From NCBI RefSeq assembly GCF_002964845.1, contig NZ_KZ672956.1, positions 37,310 through 101,309 of the forward strand: a stretch of DNA of 64,000 bases. The letters are read 5' to 3'. Shown here one piece after another: positions 36,005 through 44,600 of the stretch. This DNA is from Thermus tenuipuniceus. Lineage in GTDB: Bacteria; Deinococcota; Deinococci; Deinococcales; Thermaceae. The stretch's first letter is position 1. Every line of letters begins with the position of its first letter. Under the pieces are notes generated by a model. The model worked only from the letters and a program-made list of their open reading frames with translations. It had not been told where the DNA came from and did no database searches. The position numbers and the translations under genes were made by a program.

Positions 36005-36544
36005 TCAGAGATAGAGGGGATCCACCCCCTCGCGGGCGAAGGGCCGGAGTTCGTAGAGGCCTCGAGGGTCCGGCGGGGGGTCCAGGAGGAGCCCCTCTTG
36101 GGGCAGGAGGGCCTCTTGGAGCTTTTGGGGAGGCATGAGTTCCTGGGGCCTGCCCTCCCGTTTGGCGTAGGTGGCCCCGTAGTAAAGGCGGTTACGGGCG
36201 GTGAAAAGGGGGGTGAGGGGAGGGCCGCCTTCCTCCAAAAAGGGCCAGCAGGCGGCGAGGAGGGAGCTTACCCCATAGACCCTGGCCCCCTGGGCCAGGG
36301 CGATGCCCAGCCCCGCGGCCAGGGCGATGCGAAGGCCGGTGTAGGACCCCGGGCCTTCCCCCAGGACCAGGGTGCCGATCTCCTCCCGCCTGGCGCCCAC
36401 TTCCCCTAAGAGCTCATCCAGTAAGCCGAACAGGGCTTCCTCGTGCCTACGGCCCAGCCGCACCACCCTTCCCAGACCTTCCCCCTCGCGGAAGAGGCCC
36501 AAGGAGAGGTAGGGGGTGGCGGTGTCCAGGGTGAGGGTCCACAC
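36005..36544 (-). CDS. tsaB: tRNA t6A threonylcarbamoyl complex subunit TsaB
   Basis: 179-residue ASKHA-fold pseudo-enzyme that partners TsaD and TsaE in making t6A37 on ANN-decoding tRNAs. LDTATPYLSLGLF at the N-terminus, GPGSYTGLRIALAAGLGIA and the Ser-Leu-Leu-rich substrate region are diagnostic. It is shorter than E. coli TsaB (231 aa) and lacks part of the C-terminal half, as often seen outside enterobacteria. GTG 36544 is the start. It is transcribed divergently from the ABC permease, with the two -10 elements overlapping in TATATA at 36555-36560. Confidence 0.9.
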   Translation of the reverse strand: MWTLTLDTATPYLSLGLFREGEGLGRVVRLGRRHEEALFGLLDELLGEVGARREEIGTLVLGEGPGSYTGLRIALAAGLGIALAQGARVYGVSSLLAACWPFLEEGGPPLTPLFTARNRLYYGATYAKREGRPQELMPPQKLQEALLPQEGLLLDPPPDPRGLYELRPFAREGVDPLYL

Positions 36545-36554
36545 CCTTCCATCC

Positions 36555-36562
36555 TATATACT
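36555..36562. promoter_or_regulatory. Overlapping divergent -10 elements (tsaB / permease)
   Basis: On the plus strand TATACT (36557-36562) precedes ATG 36573 by ten bases. On the minus strand TATATA (36560-36555) precedes GTG 36544 by ten bases. The two promoters cannot both be melted by independent polymerases at once. Confidence 0.45.
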
Positions 36563-36572
36563 CCGGCACGGG

Positions 36573-37766
36573 ATGCGGACCTTTCCCCTTCATGCCCTTC
36601 TGTCCTTGGGGGCGCTCCTTGCCCTGGGTGTGTACGCTTCCCGGCTTGGCTTTCTCCCGGGGGCCTGGGTGGGGGCGGGGCTTGGGCTTTACGCCCTTCT
36701 CATCCTGTGGGGGCTTCGTTTCGGTCGGCACCATGCCCTTTTGGGGCTTGGGCTTTTTGCGTACTGGTTCCCACCCCTGGCCTTTCTGGCTCCTCTCTTG
36801 TTCGCCCTCTTGTTTGGCCGGGGCCTGAGGGAAAAGGAGCAGGCAGCCCTCTACGGCTGGGCCTTGGTTTGGCCGGCCTTAGCCCTCCTTCTGGTCTGGC
36901 ATGTTTTCCCCACCTTTTACGCCTTTTACCTGAGCCTCTTTGAACGGGTGAACTTCCTGCGCCCCGCGGCCTTCTCTGGCTTGGAGAACTACCGCATCCT
37001 CCTCCAGGACCCTCTTTTCTGGAAGGCCTTGGGGAACACCTTTTGGTACGTGGTCTTTACCGTGCCGGTGGGTCTTCTCCTGGCCACAGGGGTGGCCATC
37101 CTCCTGAACACCCAGGTGGCCTTCCTGGGGTTCTACCGCACCCTTTACTTTCTCCCCTACATCACCGCCCTCACGGCGGCGGCGGCGGTGTGGCGCTGGA
37201 TCTACCACCCGGAGTTCGGTTTTCTCAACTGGCTTCTTCGCACCCCGGGCCTCGACTGGCTGAACACGCCCAAGGGTGTCTTCGCCCTTCTCCTCGAGCC
37301 CCTGGGAGTGCAGCTCCAGGGTTTTTGGGCGGGTCCCAGCCTGGCCTTTGTGGCCATCATGGTCATGAGCGTGTGGCACTTTCTGGGATACCAGGTGGTG
37401 ATCCTCCTGGCCGGGCTTCAGGCCATTCCCAAGGAGTACTACGAGGCGGCGGAGCTGGATGGGGCGAGCTTTTGGCAGAAGCACCGGCTCATCACCTGGC
37501 CCCTTCTTTCCCCCACCACCTTTTTCCTCTTTACGTTAGGGCTTATCGGGGCCTTCCAGGTCTTTACCCAGGTCTACGTGCTTACCCCCACGGGCGGGGT
37601 GTTGCAGGATACCCTTACCCTGGCTTTCTACCTCTACAACAAGGGTTTCCGCGACTCGGATTTCTCCTACGCCAGCGCCATCGCCATGGTGACCTTTCTC
37701 CTCATCCTGCTCCTCACCCTGATTCAAAGGCGGGTTTTGGAGAGGCGGGTGAACTATGAGATTTAG
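36573..37766 (+). CDS. CUT1 ABC transporter permease (UgpA/MalF type)
   Basis: 397-residue membrane protein. The C-terminal 280 residues are a standard CUT1 permease with about six TM helices and the EAA loop EYYEAAELDGASFWQKHRLITWPLL. The first 100 residues are an extra membrane part with three or four TM helices not found in the usual 290-residue UgpA proteins. ATG 36573 is ten bases after TATACT. Further upstream in-frame codons overlap the divergent tsaB start and are unlikely. It overlaps the partner permease by 11 bases. With the binding protein two genes on it forms an importer resembling the glycerol-3-phosphate/maltose family. Confidence 0.88.
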   Translation: MRTFPLHALLSLGALLALGVYASRLGFLPGAWVGAGLGLYALLILWGLRFGRHHALLGLGLFAYWFPPLAFLAPLLFALLFGRGLREKEQAALYGWALVWPALALLLVWHVFPTFYAFYLSLFERVNFLRPAAFSGLENYRILLQDPLFWKALGNTFWYVVFTVPVGLLLATGVAILLNTQVAFLGFYRTLYFLPYITALTAAAAVWRWIYHPEFGFLNWLLRTPGLDWLNTPKGVFALLLEPLGVQLQGFWAGPSLAFVAIMVMSVWHFLGYQVVILLAGLQAIPKEYYEAAELDGASFWQKHRLITWPLLSPTTFFLFTLGLIGAFQVFTQVYVLTPTGGVLQDTLTLAFYLYNKGFRDSDFSYASAIAMVTFLLILLLTLIQRRVLERRVNYEI

Positions 37767-38949
37767 GCCCGGTGTCCTGTTCGTGCACTTGCTCCTCCTC
37801 CTGGGGGGGCTCGTCATGGCCTTTCCCTTCTACTGGATGCTGGCCACCAGCCTGAAAAGCCCCCAGGAGGCCCTGCAGGCCAAGCCCGTCTGGGTTCCGG
37901 AGCGCATGAAGCCGGCCAACTGGCTCAAGGCGGCCCGGCTGGGGGATAGCCCCCTATGGGGAGGCTTGGCACCTGGAAGGAGCGTGGAGCTGGTTTTCCC
38001 TGGGAGGGAAGGGCATCCGCCCAGGGCCTTGGTACCCCGCACCCCGGGGGCCTTTTTTGACCCCCGGGCGGAGGGCACCCGGGTGGAGGTGGTGTATCGG
38101 AAGGGGGCTTGGCGGGTGCGGCTGACCAACACCACGGAGGAAGCCTTCCGCTTTTTGCCCCTGGTGGTGCTTTGGCCCAAGGAAGTCCCTCTGGAGGCAC
38201 CCTTGCCCCCCGACGCCATCCGCTCCCAGGGGGAGTACTGGCGGCTGGAGTGGGTGAATGCGGTGCCCGGGGCCTTGGGCTACGTGTTCCACAACTACCT
38301 GGAAGCCTGGCATGCGGCTCCCTGGGGGCGCTACTTCTTCAATAGCTTCTTCACCGCCTTGACCCAGGTGGCGGTAGGGCTTTTCCTGGCGGCCCTGGCC
38401 GCCTTTGCCTTGGCCCGCATCCCCTTTCCCGGCAAGGAGGCGGTGTTTGTGCTCATCCTGGCCACCATGATGGTGCCGGGGGAGGTGCTCCTCATCCCCA
38501 ACTACGTGCTCTTGGCCAGGCTGGGCTGGCTGGACACCTACTACGCCCTTATCGTTCCCTGGCTGGCCTCGGTGTTTGGCATCTTCCTCCTTAGGCAGTT
38601 TTACCTGTCCTTGCCCCAGGATCTCTTTGATGCCGCCCGTATAGACGGGGCTGGGTACCTGACCCAGCTTTTCCGCATCGCCTTGCCCTTGAGCCTTCCT
38701 GGGCTGGTATCTTATGGGATCTTCACCTTCCTGGGGGCCTACAACGCCCTCCTTTGGCCCTTGATCGTAACCCAAAGCCCGGAGATGCGCACGGTGCAGC
38801 TGGGCCTGCAGGCCTTTGTTTCCGAAGCGGGGTCGGATTACGGGGCCTTGATGGCTGCCAGCACCTTTGTGATCCTGCCGGTTATCCTGGGGTACTTCTT
38901 CGCCCAGCGCCAGTTCATCCAAGGCATCGCCCGCTCAGGGCTCAAGTGA
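37756..38949 (+). CDS. CUT1 ABC transporter permease (UgpE/MalG type) with large insertion
   Basis: 397-residue membrane protein, about 115 residues longer than typical UgpE/MalG. TM1 (residues about 8-27) is followed by KSPQEALQAKPVWVPE, which in relatives leads straight to NYxxA and TM2. Here about 115 extra residues (roughly 56-170), rich in beta-strand and polar residues and with no TM, intervene before FHNYLEAWHAAPWGRYFFNSF resumes the normal fold. The EAA loop DLFDAARIDGAGYLTQLFRIALPL is intact. By topology the insert is extracytoplasmic, comparable in place but not in subunit to the P2 loop of MalF. It may contact the binding protein or substrate. Confidence 0.87.
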   Translation: MRFRPGVLFVHLLLLLGGLVMAFPFYWMLATSLKSPQEALQAKPVWVPERMKPANWLKAARLGDSPLWGGLAPGRSVELVFPGREGHPPRALVPRTPGAFFDPRAEGTRVEVVYRKGAWRVRLTNTTEEAFRFLPLVVLWPKEVPLEAPLPPDAIRSQGEYWRLEWVNAVPGALGYVFHNYLEAWHAAPWGRYFFNSFFTALTQVAVGLFLAALAAFALARIPFPGKEAVFVLILATMMVPGEVLLIPNYVLLARLGWLDTYYALIVPWLASVFGIFLLRQFYLSLPQDLFDAARIDGAGYLTQLFRIALPLSLPGLVSYGIFTFLGAYNALLWPLIVTQSPEMRTVQLGLQAFVSEAGSDYGALMAASTFVILPVILGYFFAQRQFIQGIARSGLK

Positions 38950-38978
38950 GCCTGAAGATCTTCTGACAATAGACGCGG

Positions 38979-39004
38979 TATACTCCCCTTGGAGGTGTGA
39001 GGGC
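38979..39004 (+). promoter_or_regulatory. Promoter and RBS of the binding-protein gene
   Basis: TATACT (38979-38984) lies just upstream of GGAGG (38991-38995) and the ATG at 39005. This lets the binding protein be expressed separately from, and probably more than, the permeases. Confidence 0.5.
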
Positions 39005-40258
39005 ATGAAAAGAGTCCTGTTGCTGACCGCGGCCTTGGGCCTGGCCCTGGCCCAACAGGCTAAACCGGAGGACGTCATCAAGGAACAGTGCGCCAAGGCC
39101 AAGGTGGTGGCGGAGCTCTGGCACGGCTTCACTGGAGGGGCGCCCAAGGCCGCCTTGGAGAACCTGGTGGTGGAGTTCAACAAGGCCCAGCAAGGCCGGT
39201 GCGTGCGCCCCGTGCCCCAGGGGGGGTACCGGGACCTCTCCACCAAGATCAAGGCGGCCTTCGCCGCAGGGAAGGTGCCGGCCATGGCCCAGGCCTACGA
39301 GAACAACATCGCCTTGTACCTCGAGGCCAAGGCCCTTCTGCCCATTGAGTCCTTGGGGGTGAAGCTCCAGGGGGTGAACCTGGCCTTCCTGAACGCCGTG
39401 CGCTTTGGGGGAGTGGTCTACGGGGTGCCCTTCAACAAGAGCATCCAGGTCCTCTATTACAACAAGGACCTCCTGAGGAAGCACGGGGTTAAGGTGCCCA
39501 CCACCCTGGAGGGGTTCGTGGCCGCCAGCAAAAAACTCTCCCAGGCCGAGGGCAGCCCCGTTTACTGGTTCCAACCGGACGCTTCCACCTTCGCCTACTT
39601 CTTCTTCAACCTGGGGGGGAGCTACCTGAAAAACGGCAAGCTGGTCCTGAATTCCAAGGAGGCGGTGGAGGCCCTTACCCTCCTGCAAAGCGGGGTGAAG
39701 GAGGGGTGGGCCAAGGCCATCACCTCCGGCTACATCAACCAGAACCTGGGCTCCGGCCCCTACGCCTTCAGCGTGGATACCTCCGCGGGCTACACCTACT
39801 ACCGCCAGGGGGCCAAGTTTGACCTGGGGGTGGTCACCCTGCCGGGCCGCACCTCCGGCCAGGCGGGCTTCGGCCTGGTCCAGGGCACCAACCTGGTGGT
39901 CTTCCGCCAGGCCTCCAAGGAGGAGCAGGGGGTGGCCAAGGACTTCCTGCAGTTTGTCCTCTCCCCCAGGGCCCAGGCGGTCTTCGCCACCGCTACCGGG
40001 TACGTGCCGGTGACCGAGGGAGCCCTGAAGGATGCGGTCTACCAGACCTACGCTACCGAGAACCCCGACTTCGCCACCATCGTGCGCCAAAGCCGCTACG
40101 CCAAATTTGAGCCGGCTTTGGCGGAGTGGGAGCAGATCCGCTTTGACATCCTGGGCCAGGCCATCAAGGAGGCCATTTTGAACAAGGCGGATCCCAAGGC
40201 CGCCTTGGACAAGGCCCAGAAGCTGGCGGAGGACCTCCTCGCCGGCAAGACCCGCTGA
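39005..40258 (+). CDS. ABC transporter solute-binding protein (UgpB-like)
   Basis: 417-residue exported binding protein of cluster B, signal peptide MKRVLLLTAALGLALAQ with no lipobox Cys. The mature N-terminus VVAELWHGFTGGAPKAALENLVVEFN, then VPQGGYRDLSTKIKAAFAAGKVPAMAQ, is the pattern of glycerol-3-phosphate and glycerophosphodiester binders (UgpB), rather than maltose binders. Two cysteines (CAKAKVV and GRCVRP) could form a disulfide. It lies downstream of both permeases with its own promoter. No ATPase gene is present, so a shared MsiK/UgpC-type ATPase elsewhere must serve. The specificity for glycerol-3-phosphate is inference, consistent with glpK/glpD in this window. Confidence 0.87.
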   Translation: MKRVLLLTAALGLALAQQAKPEDVIKEQCAKAKVVAELWHGFTGGAPKAALENLVVEFNKAQQGRCVRPVPQGGYRDLSTKIKAAFAAGKVPAMAQAYENNIALYLEAKALLPIESLGVKLQGVNLAFLNAVRFGGVVYGVPFNKSIQVLYYNKDLLRKHGVKVPTTLEGFVAASKKLSQAEGSPVYWFQPDASTFAYFFFNLGGSYLKNGKLVLNSKEAVEALTLLQSGVKEGWAKAITSGYINQNLGSGPYAFSVDTSAGYTYYRQGAKFDLGVVTLPGRTSGQAGFGLVQGTNLVVFRQASKEEQGVAKDFLQFVLSPRAQAVFATATGYVPVTEGALKDAVYQTYATENPDFATIVRQSRYAKFEPALAEWEQIRFDILGQAIKEAILNKADPKAALDKAQKLAEDLLAGKTR

Positions 40259-40270
40259 AGGCCTATGCCC

Positions 40271-40296
40271 CCCGCCGGGGGTCTTCCCCTGGCGGG
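40271..40296 (+). terminator. Hairpin after binding-protein gene
   Basis: CCCGCCGGGG (40271-40280) pairs with CCCC-T-GGCGGG (40286-40296), a strong stem with one bulged T. Only TT follows, so the T tract is weak. It overlaps the region where the next gene's -35 would lie. Confidence 0.6.
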
Positions 40297-40297
40297 T

Positions 40298-40312
40298 TAG
40301 ACTTTGGGTATG
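40298..40312 (+). promoter_or_regulatory. -10 element and leaderless start of AOR gene
   Basis: TAGACT (40298-40303) is exactly six bases before ATG 40310 and abuts the upstream terminator hairpin. There is no Shine-Dalgarno sequence. Confidence 0.5.
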
Positions 40313-42172
40313 CCCAAGGGTTACCACGACCGCGTGGCCTTCGTGGACCTTTCCACGGGACGGATCTGGTATGAGAGCTACGGCGAGGCTTTCTGGCGCA
40401 GGTTTCTTGGGGGTAGGGCCCTTTCCGCTTACCTCCTTCTGAAGCATGTGCCCAAAGGAGCGGATCCCCTGGGCCCGGAAAACGCCCTTATCTTTGCCCC
40501 CGGCATCCTTACCGGCACCCCCATCTCGGGGTCGGGCCGCAACACCGTGGCCGCCAAAAGCCCCCTCACCGGGGGGTATGGGGACGCGGAGGGTGGGGGT
40601 TTCTTCGGGGCCGAGTTAAAGAACGCCGGCCTGGACGCCCTGGTGGTCCTGGGTCAGGCGGCGGAGCCCGTGTACCTGCACGTGGAAGGGAAAGAAGTGT
40701 CCCTCCATCCCGCCTTCCACCTTTGGGGCAAGGACCCTCTGGAGGTGGAGGCCCTCCTCAAGGAGGCCCATGGGGGCCAGACCCGCGTGGCCCAAATTGG
40801 GCTTGCCGGGGAGAACCAGGTCCTCACCGCCAACGTGATCCACGACCTGGCCCACTTCGCCGGGCGGGGGGGCTTGGGGGCGGTGATGGGGGCCAAGGGG
40901 CTCAAGGCGGTCTCCGCCCGGGCCAGAAGGGATACCCGTCCCACTTATCACGATCCCGCCCTCCTCTCCACCCTGGCCCGGCGTATGGCGGGGGAACGCA
41001 TGGAAAGGGCCGCGGGCCTGGTCACCATGGGCACCGTGGGCACAGTGAAGCCCTTCAATCTCCGGGGGGTGCTCCCGAGCCACAACTTTCTGGATGGCTT
41101 CCTAGAAGGAGCCGAGGCCTTGGACGGCACCAGCTTGGACGCCCTGGGCATCCGCATCGGTCGGGATACCTGCTACGCCTGCGCTATCCGCTGCAAGCAG
41201 GTGGTGCGGATCGAGGGCACCGGCAAGTACGACGTGCGCCCGGAGTACGGGGGGCCGGAGTACGAGGGGCTTGGGGCTTTGGGTTCCACCTGCGGGGTCA
41301 CGGATCCCTATGCGGTCACCAAGGCCAATACCCTCTGCAACCAGTACGGTCTGGACGTGATCGGGGTGGGGGTGACCATCGCCACGGCCATGGAGGCAGT
41401 GGAGCGGGGCTACCTGGACGACGAGGGTCTGGGGCTTCGGTTCGGCAACGGGGACGCCTTGATCGCTGCCATAGAGAAGCTGGCCCGGAGGGAAGGGCGG
41501 CTTGGGGAGCTCTTGGCCTTGGGGTCCAGGCGGCTTTCGGAGGCCATCGGCCATCCGGAGCTGGCCATGCAGGTGAAGGGCCAGGAGGTGCCCATGCATG
41601 ACCCCCGGTACAAGCGGGCCCTGGGGGTGGGGTATGCGGTGAGCCCGACGGGAGCCGACCACAACCACAACCTGCACGACACCGCCTTCGCCAAGGAGGG
41701 GAAGGCCCTGAAGGAGCTCCGCTTCTATGGGGAAGACTTCCAGCCCCTGCCCCTGGAGGACTTTTCCGAAGCCAAGGTGCGCATGCTTTGGGCCAAAACC
41801 AGGGAGCGGGGCTTCGTGAACAGCCTGGTGATGTGCGACTTTGTGCCCTGGACCCCAGAGGAGTGGCAGGAGGCCATCTACGCCACCACAGGCTGGCGGC
41901 TTTCCCCTAAGGAGATGCTGGAGGTAGGGGAGAGGACGCTTCAGCTCACCCGGCTTTTCAACCTCCGGGAGGGGATCGGTCCGGAGGAGGACCGCCTGCC
42001 CGAGCGCTTCTTCCAGCCCTTCCGCAAGGGCAGTCCAGAGGCCTATTTGCATAGGGAGGCCTTCCAGGAGGGCGTGCGCACCTACTGGCGGCTTGCGGGG
42101 TGGGAGAAGGGGAGCGTGGACCCCGGAAGGCTAAGGGCCCTGGGGCTTGAGGAGTTTACCCAGGCGTACTAA
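40310..42172 (+). CDS. Tungsten/molybdenum aldehyde:ferredoxin oxidoreductase
   Basis: 620-residue enzyme of the AOR family, oxidising aldehydes to acids with ferredoxin as acceptor and carrying a bis-pterin tungsten cofactor. The [4Fe-4S] ligands are Cys288-Cys291-Cys295 (CYACAIRC) plus the distal Cys509 in LVMCDFV. The N-terminal beta-domain has LGGRALSAYLL and the pterin region SGSGRNTVAAKSPLTGGYGDAEGGGFFGAELK. The length fits AOR. ATG 40310 gives MPKGYHDRVAFVDL. No ferredoxin, pterin or chaperone genes adjoin. It shares a four-base CTAA with the convergent DUF58 gene. Substrate may be aliphatic or sugar-derived aldehydes. Confidence 0.93.
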   Translation: MPKGYHDRVAFVDLSTGRIWYESYGEAFWRRFLGGRALSAYLLLKHVPKGADPLGPENALIFAPGILTGTPISGSGRNTVAAKSPLTGGYGDAEGGGFFGAELKNAGLDALVVLGQAAEPVYLHVEGKEVSLHPAFHLWGKDPLEVEALLKEAHGGQTRVAQIGLAGENQVLTANVIHDLAHFAGRGGLGAVMGAKGLKAVSARARRDTRPTYHDPALLSTLARRMAGERMERAAGLVTMGTVGTVKPFNLRGVLPSHNFLDGFLEGAEALDGTSLDALGIRIGRDTCYACAIRCKQVVRIEGTGKYDVRPEYGGPEYEGLGALGSTCGVTDPYAVTKANTLCNQYGLDVIGVGVTIATAMEAVERGYLDDEGLGLRFGNGDALIAAIEKLARREGRLGELLALGSRRLSEAIGHPELAMQVKGQEVPMHDPRYKRALGVGYAVSPTGADHNHNLHDTAFAKEGKALKELRFYGEDFQPLPLEDFSEAKVRMLWAKTRERGFVNSLVMCDFVPWTPEEWQEAIYATTGWRLSPKEMLEVGERTLQLTRLFNLREGIGPEEDRLPERFFQPFRKGSPEAYLHREAFQEGVRTYWRLAGWEKGSVDPGRLRALGLEEFTQAY

Positions 42173-42843
42173 AGGGGCTCCACCACTCCCTGGCGGAGGA
42201 GGGCGGTAAGGGGAGGTTCTCCCACCTTCAAGAGGGCGTAGCGGCCCCGGAGAAGGGCGAAGAGGCGGAGGGCTTTTAGGTGCCCCTCGAGGGCCTTTTG
42301 GTACGCCCTTACCTCCTCCGGCCCCACGGGGAGAGATACCCCGGTTTCCACGTCTTTGAGGAAGGCTTCCTCGAGGGGCGGGGCCAGCTCCAGGGGTGCC
42401 AGGACCTGGACCAAGACCAGCCGTTTCGGAAGGATCCTGGGCCAGGGCAAGGGGTCTAGCCCGTCGGTGATGAGGACCAGGGTGCCCCGGCCCGGGCGAA
42501 GGGCTTCCGGTCTGCCCCGTTCCAGCCGGGCCAGGGCGTCCTCCTGGCGAGCGATTCCCAGGAGGAGCCTCGCCACCTCCTCCCCGTAGGCCAGCTTGCC
42601 GAAGAGGCGCATGCTTTCGCTTTCGTCCAGGTAGATGCGGAAACGGCTTCGCTCGGGTGCGGTTTCCAGGCGGGTGTAGAGCCTTCCCGTCTTGGCGTAA
42701 GCCCGCCAGTGGACCCGCCTTATTTCGTCCCCAGGGGCATAGGGGCGGAGCTCGTAAAACTCGCCTCCCAGGCCCTTCCTGCGGGCCAGGCGTTCTCCCG
42801 GGTAGGGAAGGTAGGGCCGGGTGGCGATGCGGTAGCGGGTCAT
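42169..42843 (-). CDS. DUF58-domain protein (vWA-like)
   Basis: 224-residue soluble protein. GGEFYELRPYAPGDEIRRVHWRAYAKTGRLYTR at residues about 32-64 is the DUF58 signature (shown here only by its hallmarks GEF, RxYxPGD and W-R-A-x-A). LDESESMR is the MIDAS-like motif of the von Willebrand A-type fold that follows. DUF58 proteins usually accompany MoxR ATPases and transglutaminases, but neither is near. This one is also shorter than average and lacks the N-terminal TM pair. ATG 42843 overlaps the RNR stop by four bases (ATGA), so it is co-translated with ribonucleotide reductase. Confidence 0.82.
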   Translation of the reverse strand: MTRYRIATRPYLPYPGERLARRKGLGGEFYELRPYAPGDEIRRVHWRAYAKTGRLYTRLETAPERSRFRIYLDESESMRLFGKLAYGEEVARLLLGIARQEDALARLERGRPEALRPGRGTLVLITDGLDPLPWPRILPKRLVLVQVLAPLELAPPLEEAFLKDVETGVSLPVGPEEVRAYQKALEGHLKALRLFALLRGRYALLKVGEPPLTALLRQGVVEPL

Positions 42844-44600
42844 GCCGTCTGGCAGAAGGTGCAGACCCCCACCGGGGGTAGGGGTTCGATGACCTCCTCC
42901 CGGCTTCCCTCCCGGAAGACGGTGATGCCCTTGCACCCCTCCTTCCAGGCGGTGAGGAAGAGGTTTTCCACCACCTCCTTGGGGGTTTCCCGGGGGAGGT
43001 TCACCGTGGAGGAGATGCTTTGGTCCACGTGGCGTTGCAAGGCGGCCTGAAGGCGTACCCTCTGGAAAGGATCCACGATATGGGCCGTGGGCCAGTCCGG
43101 CACCTCGCCTCCTCGTTCCCTGCGGTACCGCTTCAAGAGGGGATGTTCCGCCAAAAACACCTGTCCCCCGGCGTGGCGCAGGTAGGTGAGGGCGAAGATG
43201 GGTTCTATGCCGCTCGTTACCCCCGCCAGGATGGAGATGGAGCCGGTGGGGGCGATGGAGAGAAGGGCGGCGTTCCTCAGGCCCTTTTCCACCGCCTGGA
43301 TGAGGGCTTTGGGCAGGGACTGGATGAAGGGGCTTTTTATGTGCTCCTTTGGGTCAAAGGCTGGGAAGGAGCCCCTTTGCCTTGCCAGGCGGGTGCTTTC
43401 CCAGTAGGCGGCTTCCTTGATGCGGCGCATGACCTCTTCCGCAAACTTTAAGCTTTCCTCCGCACCATAGGGCAGTCCCAGCATGGCCAGGGTGTCCGCC
43501 AGGCCCATGATCCCAAGGCCAACGCGCCGGCTTCTTAAGGAGGCTTCCCGTTGGGCCCTCAGGGGGTGGCGGTTCTTTCCCAGGTCCACCACCGCATCCA
43601 AAAAACGCACGGCCAAACGGGTGGCCTCCTCGAGGCCCGCCCAGTCCAGCCGGGCCTTGTCCGTAAAGGGCTCCTGTACGAAGGCCGCCAGGTTGAGGCT
43701 TCCCAGGTTGCAGGCCCCATAGGGTTCCATGGGAACCTCCCCGCAAACGTTGACCCCTTCCACCTCCATCCCCCCGTACTGGGCCGTGGCCCAGCTTCTC
43801 ACCCGGTCCCAGAAGAGGAGGCCGGGTTCGGCGCTTTGCCAGGCGGCCTCCACCAGGAGGTTCCAGGCTTCCTTGGCCCGGATGGTGCGGGTTATGTGCT
43901 CCCGGGGTGTGGTGAAGGAAAGCGCCCAGGGTTCGTCGGCCAAGGCGGCTTGTAAAAAAGCGTCCGTGGCCCTTAGGGAGAGGTTGGCGTGGCGCACCCG
44001 GCTGCGCTCGGGGTCGGTTTTGACCTGGAGGAAGTCCAGGAGGTCGGGATGGGTGTCGGAGAAGGTAAGCATCAAGGCACCCCGCCGGCCCCCGCTGGCC
44101 CCCATGACCCCCGCCAGGGTGGAGAAGAGCTCCATGAAGCTCACCGCCCCCGAGCTTTCCATGCCCGCATTCCCCACCTTGGCCCCTTTAGGCCTGAGAA
44201 CATCGGCGTTGGTGCCCACCCCACCCCCGTAGGCGAAGGTGCGGGCGGCCTCGTCCAGGAAGCGGGTAATCCCCTTCACCGAGTCCTTCCGGATGGGGAT
44301 GTAGTAGCAGTTGAACAGGGTGGACCGGCGCCAGTTTCCCAGGCCGAAGAGGATCCGTCCCCCGGGGACAAAGCGAAAGTCGGAGAAGAGCCAGGAGAAC
44401 TCCTGCGTGGCTCCCTTTTCCACCCGGGTGACTCCTTGGACGAGCCGCTGCCACATCTCCTCCGGGGTGGCCTCCAGGAGCCTGCCTTCCGGGTCCTTTA
44501 GGGCGTAGCGGTGGAGGAACACGGAGGCCCTAAGCTCATCGCCCTGGAAGAAATCCAGGGCAAGCCTTAGGGCTTCTTCCTGGGCGTACCAGCGGGGCAC
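42840..44600 (-). CDS. nrdJ: Adenosylcobalamin-dependent ribonucleotide reductase (class II)
   Basis: 586-residue class II RNR making deoxyribonucleotides without oxygen dependence. The thiyl-radical Cys and catalytic Glu occur in VNVCGEVPME (Cys286). The partner cysteine is in TLFNCYYIP. GACNLGSLNL and the nucleotide motif SIAPTGSISILAG are typical. A C-terminal CTFC pair would relay reducing equivalents. There is no ATP-cone, and the zinc-ribbon tail of NrdJ-Z proteins is reduced to this CxxC. GTG 44600 is six bases after TAGACT and has no good ribosome site. It lies directly downstream of glpX (nine bases) and overlaps DUF58. Confidence 0.94.
   Translation of the reverse strand: MPRWYAQEEALRLALDFFQGDELRASVFLHRYALKDPEGRLLEATPEEMWQRLVQGVTRVEKGATQEFSWLFSDFRFVPGGRILFGLGNWRRSTLFNCYYIPIRKDSVKGITRFLDEAARTFAYGGGVGTNADVLRPKGAKVGNAGMESSGAVSFMELFSTLAGVMGASGGRRGALMLTFSDTHPDLLDFLQVKTDPERSRVRHANLSLRATDAFLQAALADEPWALSFTTPREHITRTIRAKEAWNLLVEAAWQSAEPGLLFWDRVRSWATAQYGGMEVEGVNVCGEVPMEPYGACNLGSLNLAAFVQEPFTDKARLDWAGLEEATRLAVRFLDAVVDLGKNRHPLRAQREASLRSRRVGLGIMGLADTLAMLGLPYGAEESLKFAEEVMRRIKEAAYWESTRLARQRGSFPAFDPKEHIKSPFIQSLPKALIQAVEKGLRNAALLSIAPTGSISILAGVTSGIEPIFALTYLRHAGGQVFLAEHPLLKRYRRERGGEVPDWPTAHIVDPFQRVRLQAALQRHVDQSISSTVNLPRETPKEVVENLFLTAWKEGCKGITVFREGSREEVIEPLPPVGVCTFCQTA

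Noticed and set aside
38942..40447. 501-codon minus-strand frame antisense to the binding protein
   Set aside because: It lacks domains and runs through a terminator and promoter region; the plus-strand binding protein is unambiguous.
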